A DNA stretch of 64,000 nt from contig NZ_CP027218.1 of NCBI RefSeq assembly GCF_004124275.1, positions 4,981,001 through 5,045,000 of the forward strand, read 5' to 3'. How positions within the stretch are numbered: position 1 is the first letter of the stretch; every line of letters begins with the position of its first letter. The notes beneath the pieces are model-generated. The model was not told the DNA's origin. It did not search any database and saw nothing but the letters and a program-made list of their open reading frames with translations. Positions 1-8,064 of the stretch are shown here, one piece after another. A program made the position numbers and the translations under genes. This DNA comes from Pseudomonas sp. DTU12.3. GTDB taxonomy: Bacteria > Pseudomonadota > Gammaproteobacteria > Pseudomonadales > Pseudomonadaceae.

Positions 1-1054
1 CCGGGATCGAGCCTTTGTTGATGCTGAAGACTTTCTGGAAGTTTTCACCCAACACGACTTTGGCGATGTCTTTCTGTCCAGCCGCAGTGCCTGCGTCTTT
101 CTGCTTGAACACAGCCAGCGAGTCGATGTTGTAGGTGAACGCCTTGTCGGTGCCCGGGAAGGCTACGCACTCGTAATCCTTGCCAGCGACTTTCTTCGCG
201 GCGGTCCATTCGGACTTGGCCCAGTCACCCATGATCTGCATGCCGGCCTTGCCGTTGATGACTTTGGCCGCTTCCAGGTTCCAGTCCTGACCTTTGCCGT
301 CGACGTCCATGTAGGTCGCGACTTTCTTCAGCTCGGTCAGTGCCTTGACCATTTCCGGACCGGTCAGTGCGCCGTTGTCCAGATCAACCAGGGCTTTCTT
401 GTAACCATCGACACCCATGACCGAAAGCACCACGGCTTCGAACACGGTGCTGTCCTGCCAAGGCTGACCGCCGTGGGCCAGCGGAATGAAGCCCGCAGCC
501 TTCAGCTTGTCGCCGGCGGCATAGAATTCTTCGAGGGTGGTCGGGTTCTTGGTGATACCGGCTTTCTTGAAGACTTCCGGGTTGATCCACAGCCAGTTCA
601 CACGGTGAATGTTCACCGGCACGGCCACGTAATCACCGTCGTACTTCACGGTATCGGAGACTTTCTTGTCGAGCAGGCTATCCCACTTTTCCGACTTGGC
701 GACGTCTTTCAGTACGTCGGTGTCAAGCAGGCCGGTCGACGCCCATTCCTGGATGTCCGGGCCTTTGATCTGAGCAACGCCAGGTGGGTTGCCGGCGACT
801 GCGCGGCTTTTCAGCACGGTCATGGCAGTTGCACCGCCACCACCGGCGACAGCGCCGTCTTTCCAGGTGAAACCGTCTTTTTCGACTTGCGCCTTGAGCA
901 CATCAACAGCAGCTTTTTCGCCACCGGACGTCCACCAGTGCACGACTTCGACCGAACCTTTGGATTCGGCAGCGGAAACACTGAGAGGCAGAATTGCGAG
1001 CGGGAACAGGGAGGCGACAGAAATGACAGTAGCGAGGCGAGAAATCGCATTCAT
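1..1054 (-). CDS. gtsA: Glucose/mannose ABC transporter periplasmic binding protein (partial, C-terminus off window)
   Basis: Family 1 extracellular sugar-binding protein that would capture glucose (and possibly mannose) in the periplasm for an inner-membrane ABC importer. The 351 visible codons start at ATG 1054 with an 'MNAISRLATVISVASLF' signal peptide and likely cleavage near residue 28 (SVSA-A). The mature part opens with VEVVHWWTSGGEKAA, the usual start of Pseudomonas GtsA. No in-frame stop is seen down to base 1, so the gene is cut by the window edge; about 80 residues should be missing. The missing neighbours to the left are expected to be the gtsBCD permease/ATPase genes. The leader carries an AACAACAA motif directly before a GAAAGG ribosome site. 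Identification rests on sequence resemblance and on the adjacent glucose regulators and enzymes. Confidence 0.88.
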   Translation of the reverse strand, partial: MNAISRLATVISVASLFPLAILPLSVSAAESKGSVEVVHWWTSGGEKAAVDVLKAQVEKDGFTWKDGAVAGGGGATAMTVLKSRAVAGNPPGVAQIKGPDIQEWASTGLLDTDVLKDVAKSEKWDSLLDKKVSDTVKYDGDYVAVPVNIHRVNWLWINPEVFKKAGITKNPTTLEEFYAAGDKLKAAGFIPLAHGGQPWQDSTVFEAVVLSVMGVDGYKKALVDLDNGALTGPEMVKALTELKKVATYMDVDGKGQDWNLEAAKVINGKAGMQIMGDWAKSEWTAAKKVAGKDYECVAFPGTDKAFTYNIDSLAVFKQKDAGTAAGQKDIAKVVLGENFQKVFSINKGSIP

Positions 1055-1070
1055 CTGAGATGTACCTTTC

Positions 1071-1078
1071 TTGTTGTT
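1071..1078 (-). promoter_or_regulatory. AACAACAA (AAnAAnAA) motif in gtsA leader, candidate Hfq/Crc site
   Basis: On the transcript strand the octamer AACAACAA sits 17 nt before the gtsA start and is followed at once by GAAAGG, the likely ribosome site. AAnAAnAA is the known binding motif of the Hfq/Crc translational repressor of Pseudomonas. The assignment is inference, strengthened by the same octamer in four other glucose-gene leaders here. Confidence 0.6.
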
Positions 1079-1172
1079 ATGCATGCAAGTCTGGTGCTTG
1101 CGCTGCACAGGAGTTTAAACAGGGCGATTCCCTTCGCAGGTAACGAAGGGACGCGCGAATGTCACCACATGG

Positions 1173-2432
1173 TTACACAGGAGTGCCCTGGAACAACTGC
1201 GCCAAGGCAGTCGCCATACTGGGTGACAAGGGTAGACGAGGGATCAGCACCGCTTGCCATGCGTGATACAGATCGGGTTTGCCCGCCCAGATATCGGCAC
1301 TTGGCACGTTTTGCGGATTGAGTTCGTGATGCCAGCTGCCGTCGCAACGGTCGATGAAATTCTCTTCGCAGAATTCCCAGAACAGCCGGTACCAGGTTTC
1401 GTATTGCTCATCGCCGGTGCGTTTGAGCAAGGCGCTGGCAGCGGCGCTGGCTTCGGCGTGCGTCCAGTGCAGGCGGTGGCGGACAACGGCTTGGTTGCCC
1501 CAGTCGAGGGTGTAGACAATGCCCGGCAAACCATCGACGTTCCAGCCGTTGCGGCAGTTGTTCTCGAAGAGTTTCTGCGCATCGGTCGCGAGCCAACCCG
1601 GTGTGAGCATGCCCGCCTGAACCCGCGCCGCTTCGAGGTGCAGCAACAGCCGCGCCCACTCGAAACCGTGGCCCGGCGTGGTGCCGTAGGGGCGGAAACC
1701 ATCAGCAGGATTGTCGTGGTTGTATTCGCGCAACGGCTGCCAGTCGCGGTCGAAATGCTCGATGACCATGTAACCGTTGGCGGCGGCGTGGCCGTGAATG
1801 ACTCGCTCGACAATGCGTTGCGCACGCACCAGCCAGCGCGAGTCTTCAGTGACATCGGCCAGGGCGAGGAACGCTTCGGTGGCGTGCATGTTGCTGTTGG
1901 CACCGCGATAGGCTTCTTCTTCGCTCCAATCGCGATTGAAGAACTCGCGCATGGCGCCCTCTTCTTCGCTCCAGAAATAGGTGTCGATGATGTCGATGGC
2001 ATCATCCAGCAACGCTTGTGCATCGGGGCGTTTGGCGACCACGGCAGAACTCGCGGCCAGCGCAACGAATGCATGCAGATAGGCGTTCTTGCCGGTGTTG
2101 TCGTCACGGTGTTCGGCGATGGCGAACCAACCGCCGTGCAATGCATCACGCAATGGCCCGCGCAGGGCGGCAATGCCGTGATCGATCAGTTCGGCGAAAC
2201 CCGGCAAGCCCTGGATATGGGCCATGGCGAAGCTGTGGGTCATGCGCGCGGTGTTCATGGTTTCGGCTTGCGCGTTGGCTGGCAGACGCCCGCGTTCGTC
2301 GAGGTTGCCGAAGCCATCGGGGAATTTTGCTGCCTTGGCGAAATCCAGCAGGCGCAGGCCTTCGTTGGCGAGCCATTGCTGATGGGCAGGGGCATTCAGC
2401 CAACTGCTGAAGCCGGGTTGGAAGAGATCCAT
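1173..2432 (-). CDS. AGE-family sugar epimerase/isomerase (probable mannose isomerase)
   Basis: 419-residue member of the N-acylglucosamine 2-epimerase (AGE) superfamily, an alpha/alpha-barrel of isomerases. The N-terminal helices, the NSNMHATEAFLALADVT segment near the middle and the RLHWTHAEASAAASALL segment near residue 320 are characteristic; conserved histidines in these segments belong to the active site in the family. Cytosolic; no signal peptide. The most likely activity is interconversion of mannose and fructose, fitting its place 118 bp upstream of gtsA in the same direction, so imported mannose could be channelled to fructose. It could instead be a glucose-active or cellobiose epimerase-like enzyme; sequence alone does not settle the substrate. 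ATG 2432 is chosen because it is preceded by AAAAAAGG and an AACAACAA motif. Confidence 0.78.
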   Translation of the reverse strand: MDLFQPGFSSWLNAPAHQQWLANEGLRLLDFAKAAKFPDGFGNLDERGRLPANAQAETMNTARMTHSFAMAHIQGLPGFAELIDHGIAALRGPLRDALHGGWFAIAEHRDDNTGKNAYLHAFVALAASSAVVAKRPDAQALLDDAIDIIDTYFWSEEEGAMREFFNRDWSEEEAYRGANSNMHATEAFLALADVTEDSRWLVRAQRIVERVIHGHAAANGYMVIEHFDRDWQPLREYNHDNPADGFRPYGTTPGHGFEWARLLLHLEAARVQAGMLTPGWLATDAQKLFENNCRNGWNVDGLPGIVYTLDWGNQAVVRHRLHWTHAEASAAASALLKRTGDEQYETWYRLFWEFCEENFIDRCDGSWHHELNPQNVPSADIWAGKPDLYHAWQAVLIPRLPLSPSMATALAQLFQGTPV

Positions 2433-2444
2433 GGTTGGCCTTTT

Positions 2445-2452
2445 TTGTTGTT
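2445..2452 (-). promoter_or_regulatory. AACAACAA motif in the AGE isomerase leader, candidate Hfq/Crc site
   Basis: AACAACAA followed by AAAAGG on the transcript strand, 12 nt upstream of the start codon. It has the same arrangement as at gtsA and gltR. Function inferred. Confidence 0.55.
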
Positions 2453-2552
2453 ATGACTGCGGGGAGTCTAAACAACGGGCCGGGATGGGCTTGTAACGAA
2501 GGGGGCGGGTTTTGTCACCAGCCCGTGACATTTGTGTTGTTGGGTCGGACGC

Positions 2553-2637
2553 CTTCGCGAGCAAGCCCGCTCCCACAGGTGACCGCATTCTTCCCGATGG
2601 AATGCGGTCACCTGTGGGAGCGGGCTTGCTCGCGAAG
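2553..2637. repeat. REP-type inverted pair, family A
   Basis: Two copies of the unit GTGGGAGCGGGCTTGCTCGC face each other as an inverted pair, between gtrS and the AGE gene. The same unit occurs eight more times in the window, always in intergenic DNA. It is a REP/BIME-like element and may also act as a transcript-end hairpin. Confidence 0.85.
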
Positions 2638-2655
2638 AACGATAACGCGGTCTAC

Positions 2656-4125
2656 CTAGTCAGCACTGCGCGGCAGTTGCAGGGTCACCCGCAACCCACC
2701 CTCACGCAAATTCTGCAACGTCACTTCGCCGCCATGACTGTGAGCAATATTGCGCGCAATACCCAACCCCAGCCCATACCCCTGCTGCTGCCCCGCCAAC
2801 CGGAAGTGCGGCTCGAACACCTGCTCCAGCCGCTGCTCCGGCACGCCCGGCCCTTCATCGTCGACATGCAAGACAAACGCACTGTCATCGTCATCAATGT
2901 GCAGATGCGCGTTCTGCCCATACTTCAAGGCGTTGTCGATCAAATTGCCGATGCAGCGCTTCAACGCCAACGGCTTGCCCGAATACGCCGCCAGCGCCCG
3001 GCCCTGCTGAGTCACGCGACCATTGCCGTTCGGCGCCAGGTACGGCTCGACCAGACAATCGAGCACATGGTTGAGATCCACCGGCTCGATGTTCTCGTGG
3101 ATGTCGGTGTCTTTCACGCATTGCAGCGCGCCTTTGACCAGCAGTTCCAGCTCGTCCAGATCACGGCCGAACTTGGCTTGCAGGGTTTCGTCTTCGAGCA
3201 ATTCGACGCGTAGGCGCAAGCGCGTGATCGGTGTGCGCAGGTCGTGAGAAATCGCACTGAACAACTGACTGCGTTCGGTCAGGTAACGGCTGATGCGTTC
3301 GCGCATGGTGTTGAACGCACGGCCCACTTCGACCACTTCACTGCCGCCGCCCTCGGCCACTGGCTCAACGTCGGCGCCCAGCGACATGTCCCGCGCTGCC
3401 CGTGCCAGACGCTTGAGTGGCCGACTCTGCCAGTGCACCAATACGCCGATGAACAGCAGCAGAAAGCCGCTGGTGAGGACGATGAACCACACCTGCTGCG
3501 ACGGCAGGCCTTGCTCTTCAAGACTGGTGTACGGCTCGGGCAGCAACGAGGCGATGTACAGCCATTCGCCCGGCGCCATCTGGATTTGCGTGACCAGCAC
3601 TGGCGGGTTCACCGGCTCCAGGGTCAGCGCGTAATGCGCCCAGGAGCGTGGCAACTCATCGAGTTTCAGCCCGGCGTTGAAAATCCGCAGGTCCTCAGGG
3701 CTGACGAACGTCACTGAAATATCCGTGTCATGGCCGAGGGTCTGGCGCAGTACTTCGTCGACCGCTTTCATCACCGCCGCTTTACGCGGCGTAACCGGTA
3801 GCACGTCCATGCCCAGCGGTTTGTCGTTGAGCGTCACGACAAAACGGGTGCCGCCCATGCTGCGCAACTGATCGAGCACCAATGGCCGGTAAGCCACCGG
3901 CAATGAGCGGAAGTAACTGACGCTGGCGGTCATCGAATGCGCAAGGCTGCGGGCGCTGGTGACCAGGCCTTCGAGCTGCGTGGCGCGCAGTTGCGAAACC
4001 CAGATTACGCTCGACAGCGTTTGCGCGAACAACACCGCCAACAGCGTCAACAGCAGCATTCGCCCAAGCAACGAGCGCGGCACCGGCACCCTGGCGGCGA
4101 TTTTGCGCAGCGACTCAGTGACCAT
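2656..4125 (-). CDS. gtrS: Sensor histidine kinase of the glucose-response system
   Basis: Membrane sensor kinase, 489 residues from ATG 4125. Membrane segment 1 lies near residues 18-42, followed by a periplasmic sensor region of about 150 residues. Membrane segment 2 (VWFIVLTSGFLLLFIGVLVH) precedes a HAMP domain. The phospho-acceptor motif is FSAISHDLRTPITRLRLR, and the ATPase domain shows NLIDNALKYG (N box), DEGPGVP (G1) and GYGLGLGIA (G2). It overlaps the end of the response regulator gene by 11 bp, so the pair is translationally coupled. In P. aeruginosa GtrS is reported to respond to 2-ketogluconate/6-phosphogluconate and to act with GltR on glucose transport genes; the same context here (glk, edd, gap, gts) supports that role. 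A TTG start at 4134 is possible but less likely. Confidence 0.88.
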   Translation of the reverse strand: MVTESLRKIAARVPVPRSLLGRMLLLTLLAVLFAQTLSSVIWVSQLRATQLEGLVTSARSLAHSMTASVSYFRSLPVAYRPLVLDQLRSMGGTRFVVTLNDKPLGMDVLPVTPRKAAVMKAVDEVLRQTLGHDTDISVTFVSPEDLRIFNAGLKLDELPRSWAHYALTLEPVNPPVLVTQIQMAPGEWLYIASLLPEPYTSLEEQGLPSQQVWFIVLTSGFLLLFIGVLVHWQSRPLKRLARAARDMSLGADVEPVAEGGGSEVVEVGRAFNTMRERISRYLTERSQLFSAISHDLRTPITRLRLRVELLEDETLQAKFGRDLDELELLVKGALQCVKDTDIHENIEPVDLNHVLDCLVEPYLAPNGNGRVTQQGRALAAYSGKPLALKRCIGNLIDNALKYGQNAHLHIDDDDSAFVLHVDDEGPGVPEQRLEQVFEPHFRLAGQQQGYGLGLGIARNIAHSHGGEVTLQNLREGGLRVTLQLPRSAD

Positions 4126-4846
4126 TGCCGGCAACCACGTTGGCTGCCAGTTGATAACCGCTGCCGCGCACGGTGCGAATCAGTCGTGGCGGTTTTTCAG
4201 TGTCGCGCAGGCGCTGGCGCAAACGGCTGACAGCCATGTCGACGATGCGATCGAGCGGCATCAGGTCGCGGCCACGGGTGGCGTTGCCGATGGTGTCGCG
4301 GTCGAGGATTTCCTGCGGGTGATCAAGGAACAGTTTCAGCAGGGCGAAGTCGGCACCGGAGAGGATTACTTCCTCGCCGTCGGTGTGAAACAGCCGATGG
4401 CTGACCATGTCCAGCCGCCACTCGTCGAACGCCAGCACTTCACTGCCGCTGCGCTCCTGGCCAAATTGCGCGCGGCGCAGCAGGGCTTTGATCCGCGCTT
4501 GCAGTTCGCGTGGGCTGAAGGGTTTGCCGAGGTAGTCGTCGGCGCCGAGTTCCAGCCCGATCACGCGGTCGGCTTCGTCGGAGCTGGCGGTGAGCATGAT
4601 GATCGGCACCTGCGCCTGACGCGGATGCTGACGTACCCAACGGCACAGGCTGAAGCCGTCCTCGTCAGGCAGCATGACATCGAGGATCACCAGATCGCTC
4701 GGCGCTTCGTTGAGTGCCTGACGGAAACTGGCGCCATCGGCGGTGGCCCGCACCTGAAACCCGGCGCGGGTCAGGTAGGTTTCCAGCAACTCGCGTATTT
4801 CCTGGTCGTCATCGACCAACAATATCGACTTGTTGACTGAGCTCAC
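4115..4846 (-). CDS. gltR: OmpR-family response regulator GltR
   Basis: 243-residue DNA-binding response regulator. The receiver domain (about 1-120) has the acidic pair DDD near residue 12, the phospho-acceptor aspartate in VILDVMLPDEDGF and the conserved lysine in YLGKPF. The C-terminal winged helix (about 140-235) ends with RTVRGSGYQL, typical of OmpR/PhoB proteins. The start is GTG 4846; the only nearby upstream ATG (4857) is out of frame and stops at once. It probably activates glucose uptake genes in concert with GtrS. AACAACAAGG lies immediately upstream, so ribosome binding and Hfq/Crc binding would compete. The gene is 215 bp downstream of glk, separated by a palindromic repeat. Confidence 0.9.
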   Translation of the reverse strand: MSSVNKSILLVDDDQEIRELLETYLTRAGFQVRATADGASFRQALNEAPSDLVILDVMLPDEDGFSLCRWVRQHPRQAQVPIIMLTASSDEADRVIGLELGADDYLGKPFSPRELQARIKALLRRAQFGQERSGSEVLAFDEWRLDMVSHRLFHTDGEEVILSGADFALLKLFLDHPQEILDRDTIGNATRGRDLMPLDRIVDMAVSRLRQRLRDTEKPPRLIRTVRGSGYQLAANVVAGNGH

Positions 4847-4859
4847 TTCGAAGGCATCC

Positions 4860-4867
4860 TTGTTGTT
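4860..4867 (-). promoter_or_regulatory. AACAACAA motif overlapping the gltR ribosome site, candidate Hfq/Crc site
   Basis: The transcript reads AACAACAAGGATGCC just before the GTG start, so the octamer touches the AAGG ribosome-binding sequence. Function is inferred from the known AAnAAnAA target of Hfq/Crc. Confidence 0.55.
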
Positions 4868-4938
4868 GGAATTGGGGCGGATTATGCCTTAAGCATCGAA
4901 CTTACAAACACCACAGAGCCACTGTGGAAGATAAACCT

Positions 4939-5031
4939 GTGGCGAGGGGATTTATCCCCGATGGGTTGCGCAGCAGCCCTCGCTTTTTTGGGGCCGCTGC
5001 GCGACCCATCGGGGATAAATCCCCTCGCCAC
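4939..5031. repeat. Inverted repeat pair, family B (GTGGCGAGGGGATTTATCCCC)
   Basis: Two long arms reading GTGGCGAGGGGATTTATCCC lie head to head between glk and gltR with a short loop. Each arm itself contains a small palindrome (GGGGATTTATCCCC). The same family recurs at 14837 and 21332. It may separate glk from gltR transcription. Confidence 0.85.
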
Positions 5032-5061
5032 AAAGGCTCGCTCTTATAGGTGATCGTATTT

Positions 5062-6021
5062 TCAAGCAGGGATTGATTGATCCAGGGCCACACCGGCGCC
5101 AACGAGGCCGGAATACGGCGCTGTCACCAGCCACACCGGTATGCCTTTGAAGTAATCGCTCATGCACCCTTTGTCAGCGAAGCTACGGGCAAAACCGCTT
5201 TCGAGGAAGAAATCGGCAAAACGTGGAATCACACCACCGACGATAAACACCCCGCCACGCCCGCCCGTTGTCAGCACGTTGTTGCCGGCCACTCGGCCGA
5301 GCCAGCAGCAGAACTGCTCGAGCACTTCCAGTGCAATCGGATCGCCCGCCAGCCCGGCCGCAGTAATCGCTTCCGGCGTATCGAGTGTCGGCTCATGCCC
5401 ATCGACCGCGCAGATCGCCCGGTAAACCCGTGGCAATCCACCTCCGCTCAACGCGGTTTCCGCGCTGACATGGCCAATCTCATTGTGAATGTGCTGCCAC
5501 AATTGCGTTTCACGCGGGCTGCTCAGCGGCAGATCGACGTGACCGCCCTCGCCCGGCAACGCCGCAAAACGACCTTCACCCAGATCAAGCAAAGTACCGA
5601 CGCCAAGACCAGTGCCCGGGCCGATCACCACCGCCGGGCGCAACGGCTCCGGCGTACCTTCGCAGACCACGCGAAATTCGCCCGGCTGCAAACGGGTCAT
5701 GCCCAGCGCCATCGCCGAGAAGTCGTTGACCAGCAATAACTGCTCGACCTGCAAGGTTTGGCAGAACGCCGTGCGGCTCAGCCGCCAGTGATTGTTGGTG
5801 AATTTAAATTCATCACCACTGACCGGGCCGGCCACCGACAGGCACACCGAACCGATCGAACCCGGCGCCAGACCGAGCCCGCTCAGGTAGAGGCTGATCG
5901 CCTCTTCCGGGTTGGCGTGGTCGGCGGTGGCCAAGACCTGAACCGATTCCAGTTGCTGGTTTTTCCACAACGCAAATCGCGCGTTGGTGCCTCCGATGTC
6001 ACCGACCAAAGCCAGTTTCAA
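5062..6021 (-). CDS. glk: Glucokinase
   Basis: 319-residue glucokinase of the bacterial Glk family, phosphorylating cytosolic glucose with ATP to glucose 6-phosphate, which feeds the Entner-Doudoroff route. The N-terminal LVGDIGGTNARFALW is the phosphate-binding loop; VVIGPGTGLGVGTLL and ALPGEGGHVDLPL (with a conserved E-x-G-H sugar-binding motif) are typical. The chosen start is an unusual TTG at 6021 that overlaps the edd stop codon (TTGA), with GGAG 8 nt upstream; no better start exists before the conserved core. The overlap implies translational coupling to edd. Confidence 0.92.
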   Translation of the reverse strand: MKLALVGDIGGTNARFALWKNQQLESVQVLATADHANPEEAISLYLSGLGLAPGSIGSVCLSVAGPVSGDEFKFTNNHWRLSRTAFCQTLQVEQLLLVNDFSAMALGMTRLQPGEFRVVCEGTPEPLRPAVVIGPGTGLGVGTLLDLGEGRFAALPGEGGHVDLPLSSPRETQLWQHIHNEIGHVSAETALSGGGLPRVYRAICAVDGHEPTLDTPEAITAAGLAGDPIALEVLEQFCCWLGRVAGNNVLTTGGRGGVFIVGGVIPRFADFFLESGFARSFADKGCMSDYFKGIPVWLVTAPYSGLVGAGVALDQSIPA

Positions 6022-7844
6022 TTAAGCGTCTCCAGGGCAGAAGTGAAGGCGCTGGCGCCCTGCTCCGCCGAGCTGAAGGCCATGCGCATGAAGCCGAACA
6101 GCTCACGTCCGCTGCCGATGTTGTTGGCCAACAGGCCCTTGGCGGGTTCGCGCGCTGCAAATTCTGCGGCGTCGACCTTGAGCTCCAAGGTGCCTTTGAC
6201 GCCATCGACGCGGATGATATCGCCCTCTTGCACGCGTGCCAAAGCGCCACCGACATAAGCTTCGGGGCTGACGTGAATCGCCGCCGGGATTTTCCCCGAG
6301 GCGCCGGACATGCGTCCGTCCGTCACCAGCGCGACTTTGAAGCCGCGATCCTGCAGCACGCCGAGGAACGGCGTCATCTTGTGCAATTCGGGCATGCCGT
6401 TGGAGCGCGGGCCCTGGAAGCGCATCACCGCGACGAAATCTTTTTCCAGCAGACCGGCCTTGAACGCGTCCGCCAGATCCTGTTGATCCTGGAACACCAT
6501 CGCCGGTGCTTCGACGATCTGGTTTTCCAGCGCGACGGCGGACACTTTCATCACACCGCGACCGAGGTTGCCTTCCATCACCCGCAGACCGCCCTCTTGG
6601 GAGAACGCACGGGCGACCGGGCGCAGGATGTTTTCGTCGAGGCTGTCGACCGGGCCTTCGCGCCAGACCAGTTCACCGTTATCAAGGAACGGTTCTTTGG
6701 TGTAATTGCTCAAGCCGTGGCCGAGCACGGTGTTGACGTCTTCGTGCAGCAGACCGGCGCCGAGCAGTTCGCGGATCAGGAACGACATGCCGCCCGCTGC
6801 CTGGAAGTGGTTGATGTCGGCTTTACCGTTCGGGTAGACGTGGCTCAGGGTCGGCACGACTTCGGAGAGGTCAGCCATGTCCTGCCAGGTCAGTTGAATG
6901 CCGGCGGCCATGGCGATGGCCGGCATGTGCAGAGTGTGGTTGGTCGAACCGCCGGTGGCGTGCAACGCAACAATGGAGTTGACCAGCGACTTCTCGTCGA
7001 CGATTTCGCCGATCGGCATGAAGTTGCCGTTCTGCTTGGTCAGGCGCGTGACCTGGTGCGCGGCTTCGCGGGTCAGCGCGTCACGCAGCGGCGTGTTCGG
7101 GTTGACGAACGAGGCGCCCGGCAAGTGCAGACCCATGACTTCCATCAGCAACTGGTTGGTGTTGGCGGTGCCGTAGAAGGTGCAGGTGCCCGGGCTGTGG
7201 TAGGACTTCATCTCCGATTCCAGAAGCTCTTCGCGGGTGGCTTTGCCTTCGGCGTACTTCTGGCGGACGTCGGCTTTTTCCTTGTTGGAAATCCCCGAGA
7301 CCATCGGCCCGCCCGGCACAAAGATTGTTGGCAGGTGACCGAAACGCAGCGACCCCATCATCAGGCCCGGGACGATCTTGTCGCAGATGCCGAGCATCAA
7401 CGCGCCGTCGAACATGTTGTGCGACAACGCCACCGCCGTGGACAACGCGATCACTTCGCGGCTCGGCAGGCTCAGTTCCATGCCCGGCTCGCCTTGGGTG
7501 ACGCCGTCGCACATTGCCGGTGTACCACCAGCGAACTGGCCGACCGAGCCGATTTCGCGCAGGGCGTTCTTGATCTGTTCCGGGAACACTTCATACGGCT
7601 GGTGCGCTGAGAGCATGTCGTTATACGAAGAAACAATGGCGATGTTCGCCGAGTTCATCATCCGCAAGCTGTGCTTGTCTTCAGTGCCGCAACCGGCCAC
7701 GCCGTGGGCGAAGTTGGCGCATTGCAGCTTGCCGCGCATCGGCCCGTCAGTGGCGGCGCCGCGAATCAGTGCAAGGTAAGCCTGACGCGTGGCGCGGCTG
7801 CGGGCGATAAGCCGTTCGGTGACCTCAAGAACGCGGGGATGCAT
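6018..7844 (-). CDS. edd: Phosphogluconate dehydratase (Entner-Doudoroff)
   Basis: 608-residue member of the IlvD/Edd family, the usual length. It converts 6-phosphogluconate to 2-keto-3-deoxy-6-phosphogluconate with an iron-sulfur cluster. Visible signatures are GCGTEDKHSLRMMNSANIAIVSSYNDMLSA-type sequence near residue 50 (broken here only for brevity), CDGVTQGEPGMELSL, and the C-terminal VTDGRMSGASGKIPAAIH. Conserved cysteines near residues 52, 111, 154 and 220 include the expected cluster ligands. It is the first gene of edd-glk and divergent from gap, with HexR-type operators between. The leader is about 60 nt and contains AACAACAA. Confidence 0.95.
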   Translation of the reverse strand: MHPRVLEVTERLIARSRATRQAYLALIRGAATDGPMRGKLQCANFAHGVAGCGTEDKHSLRMMNSANIAIVSSYNDMLSAHQPYEVFPEQIKNALREIGSVGQFAGGTPAMCDGVTQGEPGMELSLPSREVIALSTAVALSHNMFDGALMLGICDKIVPGLMMGSLRFGHLPTIFVPGGPMVSGISNKEKADVRQKYAEGKATREELLESEMKSYHSPGTCTFYGTANTNQLLMEVMGLHLPGASFVNPNTPLRDALTREAAHQVTRLTKQNGNFMPIGEIVDEKSLVNSIVALHATGGSTNHTLHMPAIAMAAGIQLTWQDMADLSEVVPTLSHVYPNGKADINHFQAAGGMSFLIRELLGAGLLHEDVNTVLGHGLSNYTKEPFLDNGELVWREGPVDSLDENILRPVARAFSQEGGLRVMEGNLGRGVMKVSAVALENQIVEAPAMVFQDQQDLADAFKAGLLEKDFVAVMRFQGPRSNGMPELHKMTPFLGVLQDRGFKVALVTDGRMSGASGKIPAAIHVSPEAYVGGALARVQEGDIIRVDGVKGTLELKVDAAEFAAREPAKGLLANNIGSGRELFGFMRMAFSSAEQGASAFTSALETLN

Positions 7845-7903
7845 GTGTAGAACTCCAGGCTAACGGATGTGGCGACCTGATTGTCTATGCTGATCAAACG
7901 CCG

Positions 7904-7911
7904 TTGTTGTT
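7904..7911 (-). promoter_or_regulatory. AACAACAA motif in edd leader, candidate Hfq/Crc site
   Basis: AACAACAA on the edd transcript strand, 60 nt upstream of the start codon, so farther from the ribosome site than in the other leaders. A TTGT-N7-ACAG sequence (7907-7921), one base off the HexR consensus, overlaps it, so the site may serve DNA-level control instead. Confidence 0.4.
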
Positions 7912-7964
7912 GGAATGACAGACGGCTTTTTTGACCAATCGGACCAGTTGATTCAGGTCACTCG

Positions 7965-7979
7965 TTGTAGATAAAACAA
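7965..7979. promoter_or_regulatory. HexR-type operator between edd and gap
   Basis: TTGT-AGATAAA-ACAA fits the TTGT-N7/8-ACAA operator described for the Pseudomonas repressor HexR, which is released by 2-keto-3-deoxy-6-phosphogluconate and controls edd and gap. It lies in the divergent promoter region. Pattern match by eye; binding inferred. Confidence 0.7.
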
Positions 7980-8026
7980 AATATTGCCACTAAAAAGGCT
8001 TGTTTTCTATTTTTATGCGAATAATC

Positions 8027-8041
8027 TTGTAATTCCAACAA
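8027..8041. promoter_or_regulatory. Second HexR-type operator upstream of gap
   Basis: TTGT-AATTCCA-ACAA, again with a 7-bp spacer, 24 bp before the gap start codon. Its right half overlaps the AACAACAA motif of the gap leader, so this stretch could be read both by HexR as DNA and by Hfq/Crc as RNA. Confidence 0.6.
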
Positions 8042-8044
8042 CAA
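8037..8044 (+). promoter_or_regulatory. AACAACAA motif in gap leader, candidate Hfq/Crc site
   Basis: Octamer AACAACAA 20 nt before the gap ATG, on the sense strand. Fifth occurrence among the glucose genes of this region. Confidence 0.5.
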
Positions 8045-8064
8045 AACGACGGCGGCGCTGTTCC

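Noticed and set aside
7984..8064. 27-codon N-terminal extension of gap
   Set aside because: The extension lies over operator and leader motifs and does not match the GAPDH family start.
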